The notes under the pieces were generated by a model, which was not told the DNA's origin, did not search any database, and was given only the letters and a program-made list of their open reading frames with translations. From positions 1,012,349-1,052,991 of the forward strand of contig CP070775.1 in assembly GCA_020346185.1 (NCBI GenBank): a stretch of DNA of 40,643 nucleotides. The letters are read 5' to 3'. The translations under genes were made by a program, and so were the position numbers. The stretch's first letter is position 1. Each line of letters starts with the position of its first letter. The DNA is from Betaproteobacteria bacterium. Lineage in GTDB: Bacteria > Pseudomonadota > Gammaproteobacteria > Burkholderiales > Eutrophovitaceae. Shown piece by piece: positions 23,918 to 31,657 of this stretch.

Positions 23918-23947
23918 TCCGACTAAAAAAGCGGGTCGGATACCCGC
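23918..23947 (-). promoter_or_regulatory. Terminator/antiterminator-like element in csp leader
   Basis: On the minus strand GCGGGT (23947-23942) pairs with ACCCGC (23936-23931) around a five-base loop and is followed directly by six T (23930-23925), a minimal intrinsic terminator inside the 5' leader. Alternatively TCCGAC (23940-23935) can pair with GTCGGA (23923-23918) across the T-run. The two stems share bases and cannot form together. That is the logic of an attenuator or RNA thermosensor; function is inferred. Confidence 0.6.
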
Positions 23948-24025
23948 CGACTCTGTTTGAGATTCAAGTCCGCAATATCGGCATAACCGGTACAACAGCC
24001 ACCTTGAAGCCAAACAACCTTCGCT

Positions 24026-24054
24026 TTTTTAGGCTATTCCCCAGGTGAAGTCAA
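24026..24054 (-). promoter_or_regulatory. Sigma-70 promoter of the csp gene
   Basis: On the minus strand TTGACT (24054-24049) and TAAAAA (24031-24026) are separated by exactly 17 bases. The predicted start near 24019 gives a leader of about 114 bases to the ATG at 23905. Confidence 0.7.
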
Positions 24055-24129
24055 GCTTGAGGCGCGAGTTGCAGGGCGTTGAGCGCATACGATTTTTGCT
24101 TGAATGTGTTTTGGCTCGGAATAAACAAT

Positions 24130-24155
24130 GTGCAATCGAAAAATAATTTTTGCAC
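24130..24155. promoter_or_regulatory. A/T-rich dyad upstream of clpS
   Basis: GTGCAA (24130-24135) and TTGCAC (24150-24155) flank an A/T-rich core with an AAAAAT/ATTTTT dyad. It lies between the divergent csp and clpS genes, 60-85 bases before the clpS start. It could be an operator or part of the clpS promoter; TTGCAC resembles a -35 but no good -10 follows at normal distance. Confidence 0.3.
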
Positions 24156-24214
24156 TTGTAATTTCTGGCGTTATCAGCACAATAAACTGTAGTATGGGTA
24201 GCGAGAGCGCGATA

Positions 24215-24523
24215 ATGGCGACAGGAACTCGCGGAGACTCGCTCCTTGAGGCCGAAAAGGCTAGGGTCAAGCCTCCTAGTCTGTACAAGGTTCTGCTTCT
24301 GAACGACGATTACACTCCGATGGATTTTGTCGTGTCAGTATTGCAGAAATTTTTCTCAATGGACCGCGAACAGGCGACCCAGATTATGCTCAAAGTGCAC
24401 AAGGAAGGCATGGGTGTTTGCGGTGTATTTCCAAGAGATGTAGCTGCTACAAAAGTCGAGCAGGTGATTTCGTTTTCACGGCAACACCAGCACCCTTTGC
24501 AATGTGTGATGGAAGAAACCTAA
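24215..24523 (+). CDS. clpS: ATP-dependent Clp protease adaptor ClpS
   Basis: ClpS delivers N-degron substrates to ClpAP. The 102-residue protein has the binding-pocket motif [11 protein letters not shown] and the [13 protein letters not shown] segment with its conserved His, and ends [20 protein letters not shown]. The ATG at 24215 (MATGTRGDS) is preferred by length and by GAGAG upstream; longer in-frame starts add a hydrophobic stretch not seen in the family. clpA begins one base after the stop, so the two are coupled. Confidence 0.96.
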   Translation: MATGTRGDSLLEAEKARVKPPSLYKVLLLNDDYTPMDFVVSVLQKFFSMDREQATQIMLKVHKEGMGVCGVFPRDVAATKVEQVISFSRQHQHPLQCVMEET

Positions 24524-24524
24524 G

Positions 24525-26798
24525 ATGATTGCCCAGGAACTTGAAGTAAGCCTCCACATGGCGTTCATGGAGGCACGCCAAAAGCGGCACGAGTTCATCA
24601 CGGTCGAGCACCTCTTGCTCGCGATGCTCGACAACCCGTCAGCGTCGGAAGTTCTGCGAGCTTGTGCAGCCAACGTCGAGGAACTGCGCAAGCTGCTCAG
24701 TGATTTCATCACGGAACATACCCCGGTGGTAAGTGGCGAAGAGGTGGACACGCAGCCGACGCTCGGATTTCAGCGGGTAATACAGCGCGCCATTCTCCAC
24801 GTACAGTCATCGGGCAAGAAAGAGGTCACTGGTGCTAACGTGTTGGTGGCAATCTTCGGCGAAAAGGACTCCCACGCGGTCTACTTCCTGCATCAGAAAG
24901 GCGTCACCCGCCTCGACGTCGTCAATTTTATTTCGCATGGCATCACCAAACTGCCGCAAACCGCCCCTGCGAAACAGCAGCAGGATACGGACAGCGAAGC
25001 CGAGCAGGAACAACCGTCCTCAGGCGCGCTCGAAAACTACACGATCAATCTCAACGCGCTGGCGATTTCCGGCAAGATCGATCCACTCATTGGCCGTGAA
25101 GGCGAACTGGAAAGGGTTATTCAGACGCTGTGCCGGCGGCGCAAGAACAATCCGCTATTGGTGGGCGAAGCGGGGGTGGGCAAGACCGCTATTGCCGAGG
25201 GTTTGGCGCGGCGAATCATCGAGGGCAGCGTGCCCGAAGTCTTGTTGCGATCGCAGGTGTACTCGCTCGACATGGGCGCGTTGCTCGCTGGCACTAAGTA
25301 CCGCGGCGATTTCGAGCAGCGGCTCAAGGCCGTACTCAAGCAACTCACCGAGAATCCGCAAACGATCCTGTTCATCGACGAGATTCATACTTTGATCGGT
25401 GCTGGGGCCGCCTCAGGCGGAACGCTGGATGCCTCCAACCTGCTCAAGCCGGCGCTGTCGACGGGCACGCTGAAGTGTATCGGTGCGACGACCTACACAG
25501 AGTTCCGTGGCATATTCGAGAAGGATCACGCCTTGTCGCGCCGCTTCCAGAAAATAGATGTGGTCGAACCTTCGGTCAACGAAACCGTTGCGATCCTGCG
25601 TGGCTTGAAGTCGCGTTTCGAGGCGCATCATCAAGTGAAATACACCGTCACCGCACTGGTGGCCGCGGCAGAGTTGTCGGCGCGCTTTATCAATGACCGG
25701 CATCTTCCGGACAAGGCGATCGATGTCATCGACGAAGCGGGCGCTGCGCAACGTATCCAGCCGAAGTCGAAGCAGAAGCGCGTGATCGGCAAGCATGAGA
25801 TCGAGGAAATCATCGCCAAGATTGCGCGGGTACCCACACAAAGCGTGTCTTCATCTGACCGTAACAAGCTGCAGACCCTTGATCGCGACCTGAAGGCGGT
25901 CGTATTCGGGCAGGATCAAGCCATCGATGCATTGTCCGCAGCCATCAAGATGTCGCGCAGTGGACTTGGCAACCCCGACAAGCCAATCGGCAGTTTCCTG
26001 TTCAGTGGCCCGACCGGCGTTGGCAAGACAGAAGTTGCCCGCCAACTGGCCTACACCATGGGCGTTGAATTGGTGCGCTTTGACATGTCCGAATACATGG
26101 AGCGGCACGCGGTGTCGCGCCTGATCGGCGCGCCGCCGGGATACGTCGGTTTTGATCAGGGTGGACTGCTTACCGAGGCGATTACCAAACAACCGTATTC
26201 GGTGCTACTGCTCGATGAAATCGAGAAAGCGCATCCCGATATTTTCAACATTCTGCTACAAGTGATGGATCACGGCACGCTCACCGATAATAACGGGCGT
26301 AAGGCCGATTTCCGCAATTCCGTCATCATCATGACGACCAATGCGGGAGCAGCGGAGCTGTCGAAAGTGTCGATGGGCTTTACCGCATCACGCGCCGCGG
26401 GTGACGAGATGGCGGAGATCAAGCGTATGTTCACGCCGGAGTTTCGCAATCGCATCGACGCGACCATTTCGTTCTCGCCACTGTCGCATGAAGTGATACT
26501 GCGCGTGGTTGACAAGTTCCTGATCGAACTCGAGGAACAGTTGCATGAGAAGAAGGTCGAGATTCGCTTCACTCAGGCACTCAAGGACTATCTGGCCAAG
26601 AACGGGTTCGATCCACTGATGGGTGCCCGGCCGATGGCGCGTCTGATACAGGATACGATTCGCCGTGCTCTTGCCGAGGAACTGTTGTTTGGCCGCTTGT
26701 CCTCCGGCGGCAAAGTCACTGTTGACGTCGACGCGAAAGGCAAGACGCAGCTTCTTTTCGAAGCAGCCAAGCGCCAGCAAGAGACAGCGCCAGCCTGA
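24525..26798 (+). CDS. clpA: ATP-dependent Clp protease ATP-binding subunit ClpA
   Basis: ClpA is the hexameric unfoldase that feeds ClpP. The 757-residue protein has the N-domain that docks ClpS (residues 1-140), a first AAA+ module (Walker A GEAGVGKT near 215; Walker B ILFIDEIHTL) and a second (GPTGVGKTE near 496; LLLDEIEKAHPDIFN), ending with a D2 small domain (GFDPLMGARPMARLI). The ClpP-contact loop region reads MGF where E. coli has IGL. Length matches the family. A hairpin with a T-run follows (26819-26845). Confidence 0.97.
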   Translation: MIAQELEVSLHMAFMEARQKRHEFITVEHLLLAMLDNPSASEVLRACAANVEELRKLLSDFITEHTPVVSGEEVDTQPTLGFQRVIQRAILHVQSSGKKEVTGANVLVAIFGEKDSHAVYFLHQKGVTRLDVVNFISHGITKLPQTAPAKQQQDTDSEAEQEQPSSGALENYTINLNALAISGKIDPLIGREGELERVIQTLCRRRKNNPLLVGEAGVGKTAIAEGLARRIIEGSVPEVLLRSQVYSLDMGALLAGTKYRGDFEQRLKAVLKQLTENPQTILFIDEIHTLIGAGAASGGTLDASNLLKPALSTGTLKCIGATTYTEFRGIFEKDHALSRRFQKIDVVEPSVNETVAILRGLKSRFEAHHQVKYTVTALVAAAELSARFINDRHLPDKAIDVIDEAGAAQRIQPKSKQKRVIGKHEIEEIIAKIARVPTQSVSSSDRNKLQTLDRDLKAVVFGQDQAIDALSAAIKMSRSGLGNPDKPIGSFLFSGPTGVGKTEVARQLAYTMGVELVRFDMSEYMERHAVSRLIGAPPGYVGFDQGGLLTEAITKQPYSVLLLDEIEKAHPDIFNILLQVMDHGTLTDNNGRKADFRNSVIIMTTNAGAAELSKVSMGFTASRAAGDEMAEIKRMFTPEFRNRIDATISFSPLSHEVILRVVDKFLIELEEQLHEKKVEIRFTQALKDYLAKNGFDPLMGARPMARLIQDTIRRALAEELLFGRLSSGGKVTVDVDAKGKTQLLFEAAKRQQETAPA

Positions 26799-26818
26799 GA
26801 AATCCGCTCTCATCGGAG

Positions 26819-26845
26819 AAACCGGATGCTCAGGCCCCGGTTTTT
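26819..26845 (+). terminator. Terminator after clpA
   Basis: AAACCGG (26819-26825) pairs with CCGGTTT (26837-26843) and runs into five T (26841-26845). It lies 20 bases past the clpA stop. The stem is short, so moderate efficiency is likely. Confidence 0.6.
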
Positions 26846-26966
26846 GTGCCTTAATGCCGCTGAACGAGGACGCTGTTCTGAGTTGGCACAAGGCATGGGT
26901 AACGACGGCAATTACAACGCAGTCTGGCTCCGATTCTGGAAGGCTATATTTAAGAAAGGAGGGCAC

Positions 26967-27281
26967 GTGACGCGATCTGATAGGGGTTCGTTGCTGGCCG
27001 CGCTGGCACTATGTGTGACGGCAGCATCCGGCTTTGCCCAGGAGAAGGTGCAAGGTCGCAACTGGTCGGGCGCCTGCACCGGCTGCCACGGTACCGAGGG
27101 GAGAAGCGTGGGAGCGATTCCAGCCCTTGCCGGCATTGACAAAGCGAAATTCGTCGAGTTGATGACAGCGTTTCAAGAAGGTACGCAGCCTGCAACGGTC
27201 ATGCATCAACACGCCAAAGGATTGAGTGACGAACAGATAGACGCGCTCGGCGATTATTTCGCGAGCCGCAGACCCAGGTAA
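26967..27281 (+). CDS. fccA: Monoheme cytochrome c subunit of sulfide dehydrogenase
   Basis: The 104-residue protein has a Sec signal peptide (about residues 1-24, ending near GFAQ), one heme c site CTGCH (37-41) and a candidate axial Met in TVMHQHAKG. It is the electron-transfer subunit of flavocytochrome c sulfide dehydrogenase and should act in the periplasm. The GTG at 26967 has a perfect AGGAGG (26957-26962); the longer upstream frame lacks a signal peptide. It is the small monoheme type, unlike the diheme subunit of Allochromatium. fccB follows 11 bases later. Confidence 0.9.
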   Translation: MTRSDRGSLLAALALCVTAASGFAQEKVQGRNWSGACTGCHGTEGRSVGAIPALAGIDKAKFVELMTAFQEGTQPATVMHQHAKGLSDEQIDALGDYFASRRPR

Positions 27282-27292
27282 GGGGGATCGCT

Positions 27293-28570
27293 GTGAACCG
27301 TTATCGACGCAGATTCATCCAGGGCTTGTCGGCGACCGCTGTGCTGACGGGAGCAATTGGTTGTGCCAGCGGCGGAGGTGAATCGAAGACTATTGGCCGG
27401 GTTGTCGTCATCGGCGGTGGCTATGGCGGCGCGACTGCAGCGAAGTATATCCGCATGTGGTCACCTGATATTGCGGTGACCCTGGTCGAGCCGAACAGGC
27501 AGTTCGTGTCTTGTCCGTTGTCCAATCGCGTTCTCGCCGGGACCTGGCAAATGTCGGACATTACCAGCAGCTATGATGGTCTCGCGCGCCGTGGTGTGCA
27601 GATTATTCACCAGACGGCCACCGGCATCGACCCGGTAAACAAAGTGGTGACGCTCAGGGACGGGCGGCAGCTGGACTATGATCGGTTGATCGTGGCGCCC
27701 GGTATAGAGCTCGTTTACGACGACATCCCGGGCATGTGGGACCCGGCGTCGCGCGAGGTTGTGCCGCATGCCTGGAAAGCGGGGTCGCAGACGGCATTGC
27801 TGCGCCAGCAACTGGAGAATATGCCCGATGGCGGAGTCTATGCGATCACTATTCCGCGATCGCCGTATCGTTGTCCGCCCGGGCCTTATGAGCGTGCTTG
27901 CCAGGTCGCGCACTACTTCAGCGTGTCGAAGCCGCGCTCAAAAGTTTTGGTGCTTGATGCCAACGAGGACATTGTCTCGAAGAAAGGATTGTTCCGTACG
28001 GCGTGGCAGGACCGTTACGCGGACATTATCGAGTATCGCCCGAACAATGCGCTGATTGATGTCGATGTGTCCTCGCGAACTGCGATCCTCGATTTCGAGG
28101 ACGTCAAGGCCGACGTGCTCAACGTCGTTCCGCCGCAGCGTGCTGGCCGCATTGCGCGCGATGCCGGACTGATTACTGCCAACGACCGCTGGTGCGAAGT
28201 GGATTTCCTGAGCTACGAATCGGTCGCGGTTGCCGGCGTACACGTGCTCGGTGACTCGGTGATGGCCGCGCCGCGCATGCCGAAATCCGGGCACATGGCG
28301 AATCAGCACGGCAAGGTATGCGCGGCAGCGATTATCGAATTGCTGCATGGTCGCGAGCCTGACTCTTCACCGCTCATTACCAACACTTGCTACAGTTTTG
28401 TCAGCGACGAGGAAGTCATTCACGTAGCGTCTGTCCACCAGTACGACCAAGACAAGCGTACTATGGTTACCATCAAGGGTGCAGGTGGTTTGTCGGAAGC
28501 TGCCAACAAGGCTGAAGGCCGGATGGCTGAGTCGTGGGGAAAGAATATCTGGGACGACGTTCTGGGTTAG
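27293..28570 (+). CDS. fccB: Sulfide dehydrogenase flavoprotein subunit
   Basis: FccB oxidises sulfide in the periplasm and passes electrons to the cytochrome subunit. The 425-residue protein has a twin-arginine signal (RRRFIQG, residues 5-11), an FAD Rossmann motif GGGYGG (41-46), and three cysteines at the places of functional ones in the Allochromatium enzyme: Cys74 (covalent FAD), Cys194 and Cys366 (redox disulfide). AIGC at 21-24 resembles a lipobox, so the protein may be membrane-anchored. The GTG start has GGGGGA upstream. SoxF is the same family, but the fccA partner favours FccB. Confidence 0.93.
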   Translation: MNRYRRRFIQGLSATAVLTGAIGCASGGGESKTIGRVVVIGGGYGGATAAKYIRMWSPDIAVTLVEPNRQFVSCPLSNRVLAGTWQMSDITSSYDGLARRGVQIIHQTATGIDPVNKVVTLRDGRQLDYDRLIVAPGIELVYDDIPGMWDPASREVVPHAWKAGSQTALLRQQLENMPDGGVYAITIPRSPYRCPPGPYERACQVAHYFSVSKPRSKVLVLDANEDIVSKKGLFRTAWQDRYADIIEYRPNNALIDVDVSSRTAILDFEDVKADVLNVVPPQRAGRIARDAGLITANDRWCEVDFLSYESVAVAGVHVLGDSVMAAPRMPKSGHMANQHGKVCAAAIIELLHGREPDSSPLITNTCYSFVSDEEVIHVASVHQYDQDKRTMVTIKGAGGLSEAANKAEGRMAESWGKNIWDDVLG

Positions 28571-28620
28571 GAGATACTGGGGAAAACCGACGCGAACCTA
28601 TCTCGGCATCACTCACGCGC

Positions 28621-28650
28621 GCGATCGATGGTGCGATCGATGGTGCGATA
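28621..28650. repeat. 12-base tandem repeat, 2.5 copies
   Basis: GCGATCGATGGT occurs at 28621-28632 and 28633-28644, followed by a partial copy GCGATA. Each unit contains the palindrome CGATCG. It lies between the fccB stop and the degenerate repeat. Confidence 0.8.
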
Positions 28651-28673
28651 GGTTCTAAGACCCGGTTGCTGTG

Positions 28674-28762
28674 TCGCGTGCTTGCTTACTTCCCGCGCTC
28701 GTCTATGAAGTATGCAATTGCGGCTCAGCGTTCGCGTCGCCCACTTGAGGCTGCACAGAAAC
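28674..28762. repeat. Degenerate intergenic repeat, copy B
   Basis: This 89-base copy starts TCGCGTGCTTGCTTACTTCC and ends CCACTTGAGGCTGCACAGAA plus AC. It matches copy A (13045-13132) closely at both ends and copy C (16766-16855) in the first 20 bases, the central CGGCTC and the end. It directly precedes a terminator. Confidence 0.5.
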
Positions 28763-28765
28763 AAA

Positions 28766-28793
28766 AAGGTGAGTGTTCGCCGAAACTCACCTT
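28766..28793. terminator. Bidirectional terminator between fccB and DUF2784 gene
   Basis: AAGGTGAGT (28766-28774) and ACTCACCTT (28785-28793) form a perfect 9-bp stem with a 10-base loop. A T-rich tail (TTAGTTTGTTTTC) follows on the plus strand, and the minus strand continues into TTTGTTTC. It can end fccB from one side and the minus-strand genes from the other. Confidence 0.8.
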
Positions 28794-28915
28794 AGTTTGT
28801 TTTCTTCTCGTGCGCACGATTTTTTCAAAAACAGGCGGCCCCTTTCACCCGCCTCGCTCGCTAGGGTTTTTTCGGCATCTCGCCATTCACGACCCCATGG
28901 TGCTGGGTGCCTTGC

Positions 28916-29281
28916 TCAGGCGCGCGGGCGGGCGTGGCGATGTCGCCGCGGTGGCACCAATATCAGGGTGATAATCAATGCGACGGCGAGAGTGACGTAA
29001 GCCGTTGTGAATACCCAGCCGGGAAGGTCGTAATAAATCAAGCTGCCGACCCAGTGTGCGACGAAACCGTTACGTGGCGCGTCGCCGCGCAGCAAATCTT
29101 CCCACACCGTCAGTGGGCAAACCATGCCCAGCAGCGCCTCGGCCGCCACGAACAGCATCACACCGAGGTGAACATAGCGAAACAGCGGAGCACGCACGCC
29201 AGGCCACTGACGTCGCACGCCGATCCAGATGTAAGCCGTCCCGCCGATGACAAACGTCACCACCAGTGCGTGGAGCAGCAA
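28916..29281 (-). CDS. DUF2784 family membrane protein
   Basis: The 121-residue product is a small polytopic membrane protein with the DUF2784 core EALLGMVCPLTVWED and four hydrophobic segments; its function is unknown. The listed start is a TTG at 29281. The frame stays open to 29362, and the added residues LIKKLLADAI before LLLHAL match the usual N-terminus of this family (LLADAVxxLH). No ATG, GTG or TTG occurs in that extension. A CTG at 29311 has GAGG about ten bases upstream and is a candidate true start. sseA lies 134 bases upstream on the same strand. Confidence 0.8.
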   Translation of the reverse strand: MLLHALVVTFVIGGTAYIWIGVRRQWPGVRAPLFRYVHLGVMLFVAAEALLGMVCPLTVWEDLLRGDAPRNGFVAHWVGSLIYYDLPGWVFTTAYVTLAVALIITLILVPPRRHRHARPRA

Positions 29282-29415
29282 TATGGCGTCTGCTAGCAGT
29301 TTCTTGATCAGGCGGTCGCGCCTCGAACCCGGGAATTGGCGCGCTCGCCCATTACTCGTCTAGTCTGCGTTAATGCTACCTGCGTCCCGAGGCGTCTTGC
29401 TGCGCCTCGGTCAGC

Positions 29416-30258
29416 CTAATCGGTGGCGACTGGTCTATCAGGGTCAGCGATCCATTCGCTCCACGATCCTGGATATAACCGTGATCCGCTCATTCCGGCA
29501 AGTTCCATGGCCAGCAAATTATGGCAGGCCGACACGCCCGAGCCGCACTGATGCACGACGTTGCGCACCGGCGTGCCACCGATGAGGATCTCAAATTCGC
29601 GGCGCAGTTCTTCACCAGGGCGAAACAGTCCTTCTTCACTGACATTGTTCCTGAACAGGCGGTTTAGCGCTCCAGGGATATGACCGGCAACGGGATCGAT
29701 CGTCTCGTTTTGACCGTGAAAGCGGTCATTGCTGCGTGCGTCGATCACCAGCATCTTCTCTGATTCGAGATTTTCGAGCACGTAGTGCGCGTCCACGTTG
29801 ACATCGCGCACTCGCGGAGCGAACGTTCTCGGTTTCGCTTGGGGAACATCCTGCGTCGTCGGCTTGCCGGCACGCAGCCATGCTTCCCAACCGCCGTCGA
29901 GGACGGCGACTGCGTCGTGGCCAAGCCAGCGCAGCATCCACCACAGGCGCGAGGCGTAGACACCTGCCGCATTATCGTACCCAACGACTTGTATACCGTC
30001 GGTAACGCCCTTGCTACCAAGCCATGCGGCGAATGTTTCGACATCCGGAAGCGGGTGCCGGCCGTTGCTACCGTTCGGTGGGGCTGCCAGATCGCGGTCG
30101 ACCGAGGCGAAGTGTGCATGCGGCAGATGCGAGCGCGCATACTCGGTGTCACCAAAATCGGGATTGGTCAGTTCGTGACGGCAGTCAAAAGTCACGTACC
30201 TCGGGTTATCGAGGTTTGCGTCGAGTTCGTCTACTGTGATCAGAGTGGTAAAGGACAT
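29416..30258 (-). CDS. sseA: Sulfurtransferase (3-mercaptopyruvate type)
   Basis: The 280-residue protein has two rhodanese domains. The second carries the active-site loop CGSGVSA, the pattern of 3-mercaptopyruvate sulfurtransferases rather than the CRxGx[RT] of thiosulfate rhodaneses. It would transfer sulfane sulfur to thiols or cyanide in the cytoplasm. The ATG at 30258 (MSFTTLITVDEL) fits the family; an in-frame upstream extension is discarded. The nearby fccAB genes give it a sulfur-metabolism context, but it is on the opposite strand and not cotranscribed with them. Confidence 0.92.
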   Translation of the reverse strand: MSFTTLITVDELDANLDNPRYVTFDCRHELTNPDFGDTEYARSHLPHAHFASVDRDLAAPPNGSNGRHPLPDVETFAAWLGSKGVTDGIQVVGYDNAAGVYASRLWWMLRWLGHDAVAVLDGGWEAWLRAGKPTTQDVPQAKPRTFAPRVRDVNVDAHYVLENLESEKMLVIDARSNDRFHGQNETIDPVAGHIPGALNRLFRNNVSEEGLFRPGEELRREFEILIGGTPVRNVVHQCGSGVSACHNLLAMELAGMSGSRLYPGSWSEWIADPDRPVATD

Positions 30259-30326
30259 TGATGGTTTTTCCGTCAAAGCGCAGGGATGGCGGCGACAGGT
30301 GCCGCTGAAGCCAACCGCCACGCAAG

Positions 30327-30374
30327 AGCTGCCCGGGCTCGTGTCGCCCGATGCATTATGTCGTGCGGGCAGCT
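30327..30374. repeat. 9-bp inverted repeat with 30-base spacer
   Basis: AGCTGCCCG (30327-30335) is perfectly inverted as CGGGCAGCT (30366-30374) in the gap between divergent sseA and xseB. It has no T-run. It may be an operator or a structured leader of one of the genes. Confidence 0.4.
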
Positions 30375-30482
30375 GCGCAGCATAGCACTTTGCACAGTAC
30401 CGCCGAAAGCACCTCGTTGCCCTGTGCCGAGCAATAGGATACTTTAGGCAGTTTATCAGCCCAAGTTACTTGCAGGTCTGTC

Positions 30483-30722
30483 GTGCCAAAAGCCAAATCA
30501 GAACATGAACTGACGTTCGAGACTGCTCTCGAGGAACTGGAGTCGATTGTCGAGACCATGGAGAGTGGCCAGATGCCTCTGGAGAAGTCGCTTTCGGCTT
30601 ACAAACGCGGCGCAGAATTGTTGCAGTTCTGTCAGGGCCAGCTGCAAGATGTGCAACAACAGGTGAAAGTGCTCGAGTCCGACTTGCTGCGAAAGTTTGC
30701 TGGTGACGAAGGCGACGACTAG
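30483..30722 (+). CDS. xseB: Exodeoxyribonuclease VII small subunit
   Basis: XseB binds XseA to form exonuclease VII, which degrades single-stranded DNA. The 79-residue helical protein has the conserved core FETALEELESIVETMESGQMPLEKSL and ends in acidic residues. It starts at GTG 30483. The 3' end overlaps the start of ispA, the usual order xseB-ispA-dxs. xseA is not in the window. Confidence 0.96.
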   Translation: MPKAKSEHELTFETALEELESIVETMESGQMPLEKSLSAYKRGAELLQFCQGQLQDVQQQVKVLESDLLRKFAGDEGDD

Positions 30723-31608
30723 CGGGTTTCAACACTGGATGCTGGAGCGGCAGGGCAGGGTGGAAGCGGCCCTCGACTGCCTGCTGCCTGGCGTCGAGCA
30801 CGCTCCCGCACGATTGCATTCGGCGATGCGTTACGCTGTACTCGGTGGAGGCAAGCGTGTCAGGCCGCTGTTGGCCTACGCTGCGGGCGAGTTGGTCGCT
30901 GCCAAACCGGGACACCTGGATTTGGTCGCCAGTTCGCTGGAACTCATCCACGCCTACTCGCTGGTGCACGATGACCTTCCGTGCATGGATAACGACCGGA
31001 TGCGGCGCGGCAAGCCGACCGTGCACGTCGAATATGACGAGGCGACCGCGCTGCTGGTCGGAGACAGCTTGCACAGTCTGGCGTTTCAGGCGCTCACAGA
31101 CAATGCGCTGGTGGCTGATGCGACCAGACAGTTGGCGATGGCGGCGACACTGGCACGTGCCGCTGGCTCGAGTGGCATGGCCGGTGGGCAGGCGATAGAT
31201 TTGCAAAGTGTTGGCAAGCGCTTGTCGCTGCCGGAGCTGGAGTTCATGCACGTGCACAAAACGGGCGCCTTGATCCGTGCCAGTGTCCAGCTGGGTGCGA
31301 TGTGTGCAGACTCGTTGGGCGCCATTGACCTTGAATTATTGGACCGGTTCGGCAAATTGGCGGGGCTGGGATTCCAACTGGTTGACGATGTCCTCGATGC
31401 TGAATCGAGCACCGCGACGCTCGGCAAGACCGTTGGTAAGGACGCGATGGACAACAAGCCGACTTATGTAACGGCGGTCGGTGTCGAGCGGTCCCGTAAA
31501 TTGGCGAGTGAGCTGTGTGAAGAGGCGCTGGCTGTGCTTGAGCAATTTCCTCGAGGCGGTGAGCGACTTGGTGATCTCACCCGCTTCATTTTTCACAGGG
31601 AATTCTGA
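30703..31608 (+). CDS. ispA: Polyprenyl synthetase (farnesyl diphosphate synthase)
   Basis: IspA condenses isopentenyl and dimethylallyl diphosphate into farnesyl diphosphate. The protein has the first Asp-rich motif DDLPCMDND, the second DDVLDAE, and GGKRVRPLL and GGQAIDLQS segments. The start is uncertain. The conserved FQHWM before MLERQGRVEAAL points to an upstream start, so I use GTG 30703 (301 residues); TTG 30697 or ATG 30739 are alternatives. It overlaps xseB by 20 bases, and dxs follows after 49. Confidence 0.95.
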   Translation: MTKATTSGFQHWMLERQGRVEAALDCLLPGVEHAPARLHSAMRYAVLGGGKRVRPLLAYAAGELVAAKPGHLDLVASSLELIHAYSLVHDDLPCMDNDRMRRGKPTVHVEYDEATALLVGDSLHSLAFQALTDNALVADATRQLAMAATLARAAGSSGMAGGQAIDLQSVGKRLSLPELEFMHVHKTGALIRASVQLGAMCADSLGAIDLELLDRFGKLAGLGFQLVDDVLDAESSTATLGKTVGKDAMDNKPTYVTAVGVERSRKLASELCEEALAVLEQFPRGGERLGDLTRFIFHREF

Positions 31609-31657
31609 TGCCCGCTTATTGCGCCGGCTGATGAGAGTGCGGTTGGTCACTGAATAA

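Larger units (their letters stand above)
28571..28915. other. 345-base convergent gap after fccB
   Basis: No gene is supported. The stretch holds the 12-base tandem repeat (28621-28650), the best copy of the degenerate repeat (28674-28762) and a bidirectional terminator (28766-28793). The remaining 120 bases before the DUF2784 stop show nothing I can assign. Confidence 0.6.

Noticed and set aside
26881..26897. Sigma-54-like TTGGCACAAGGCATGG upstream of fccA
   Set aside because: The -12 GC is absent at the required distance.
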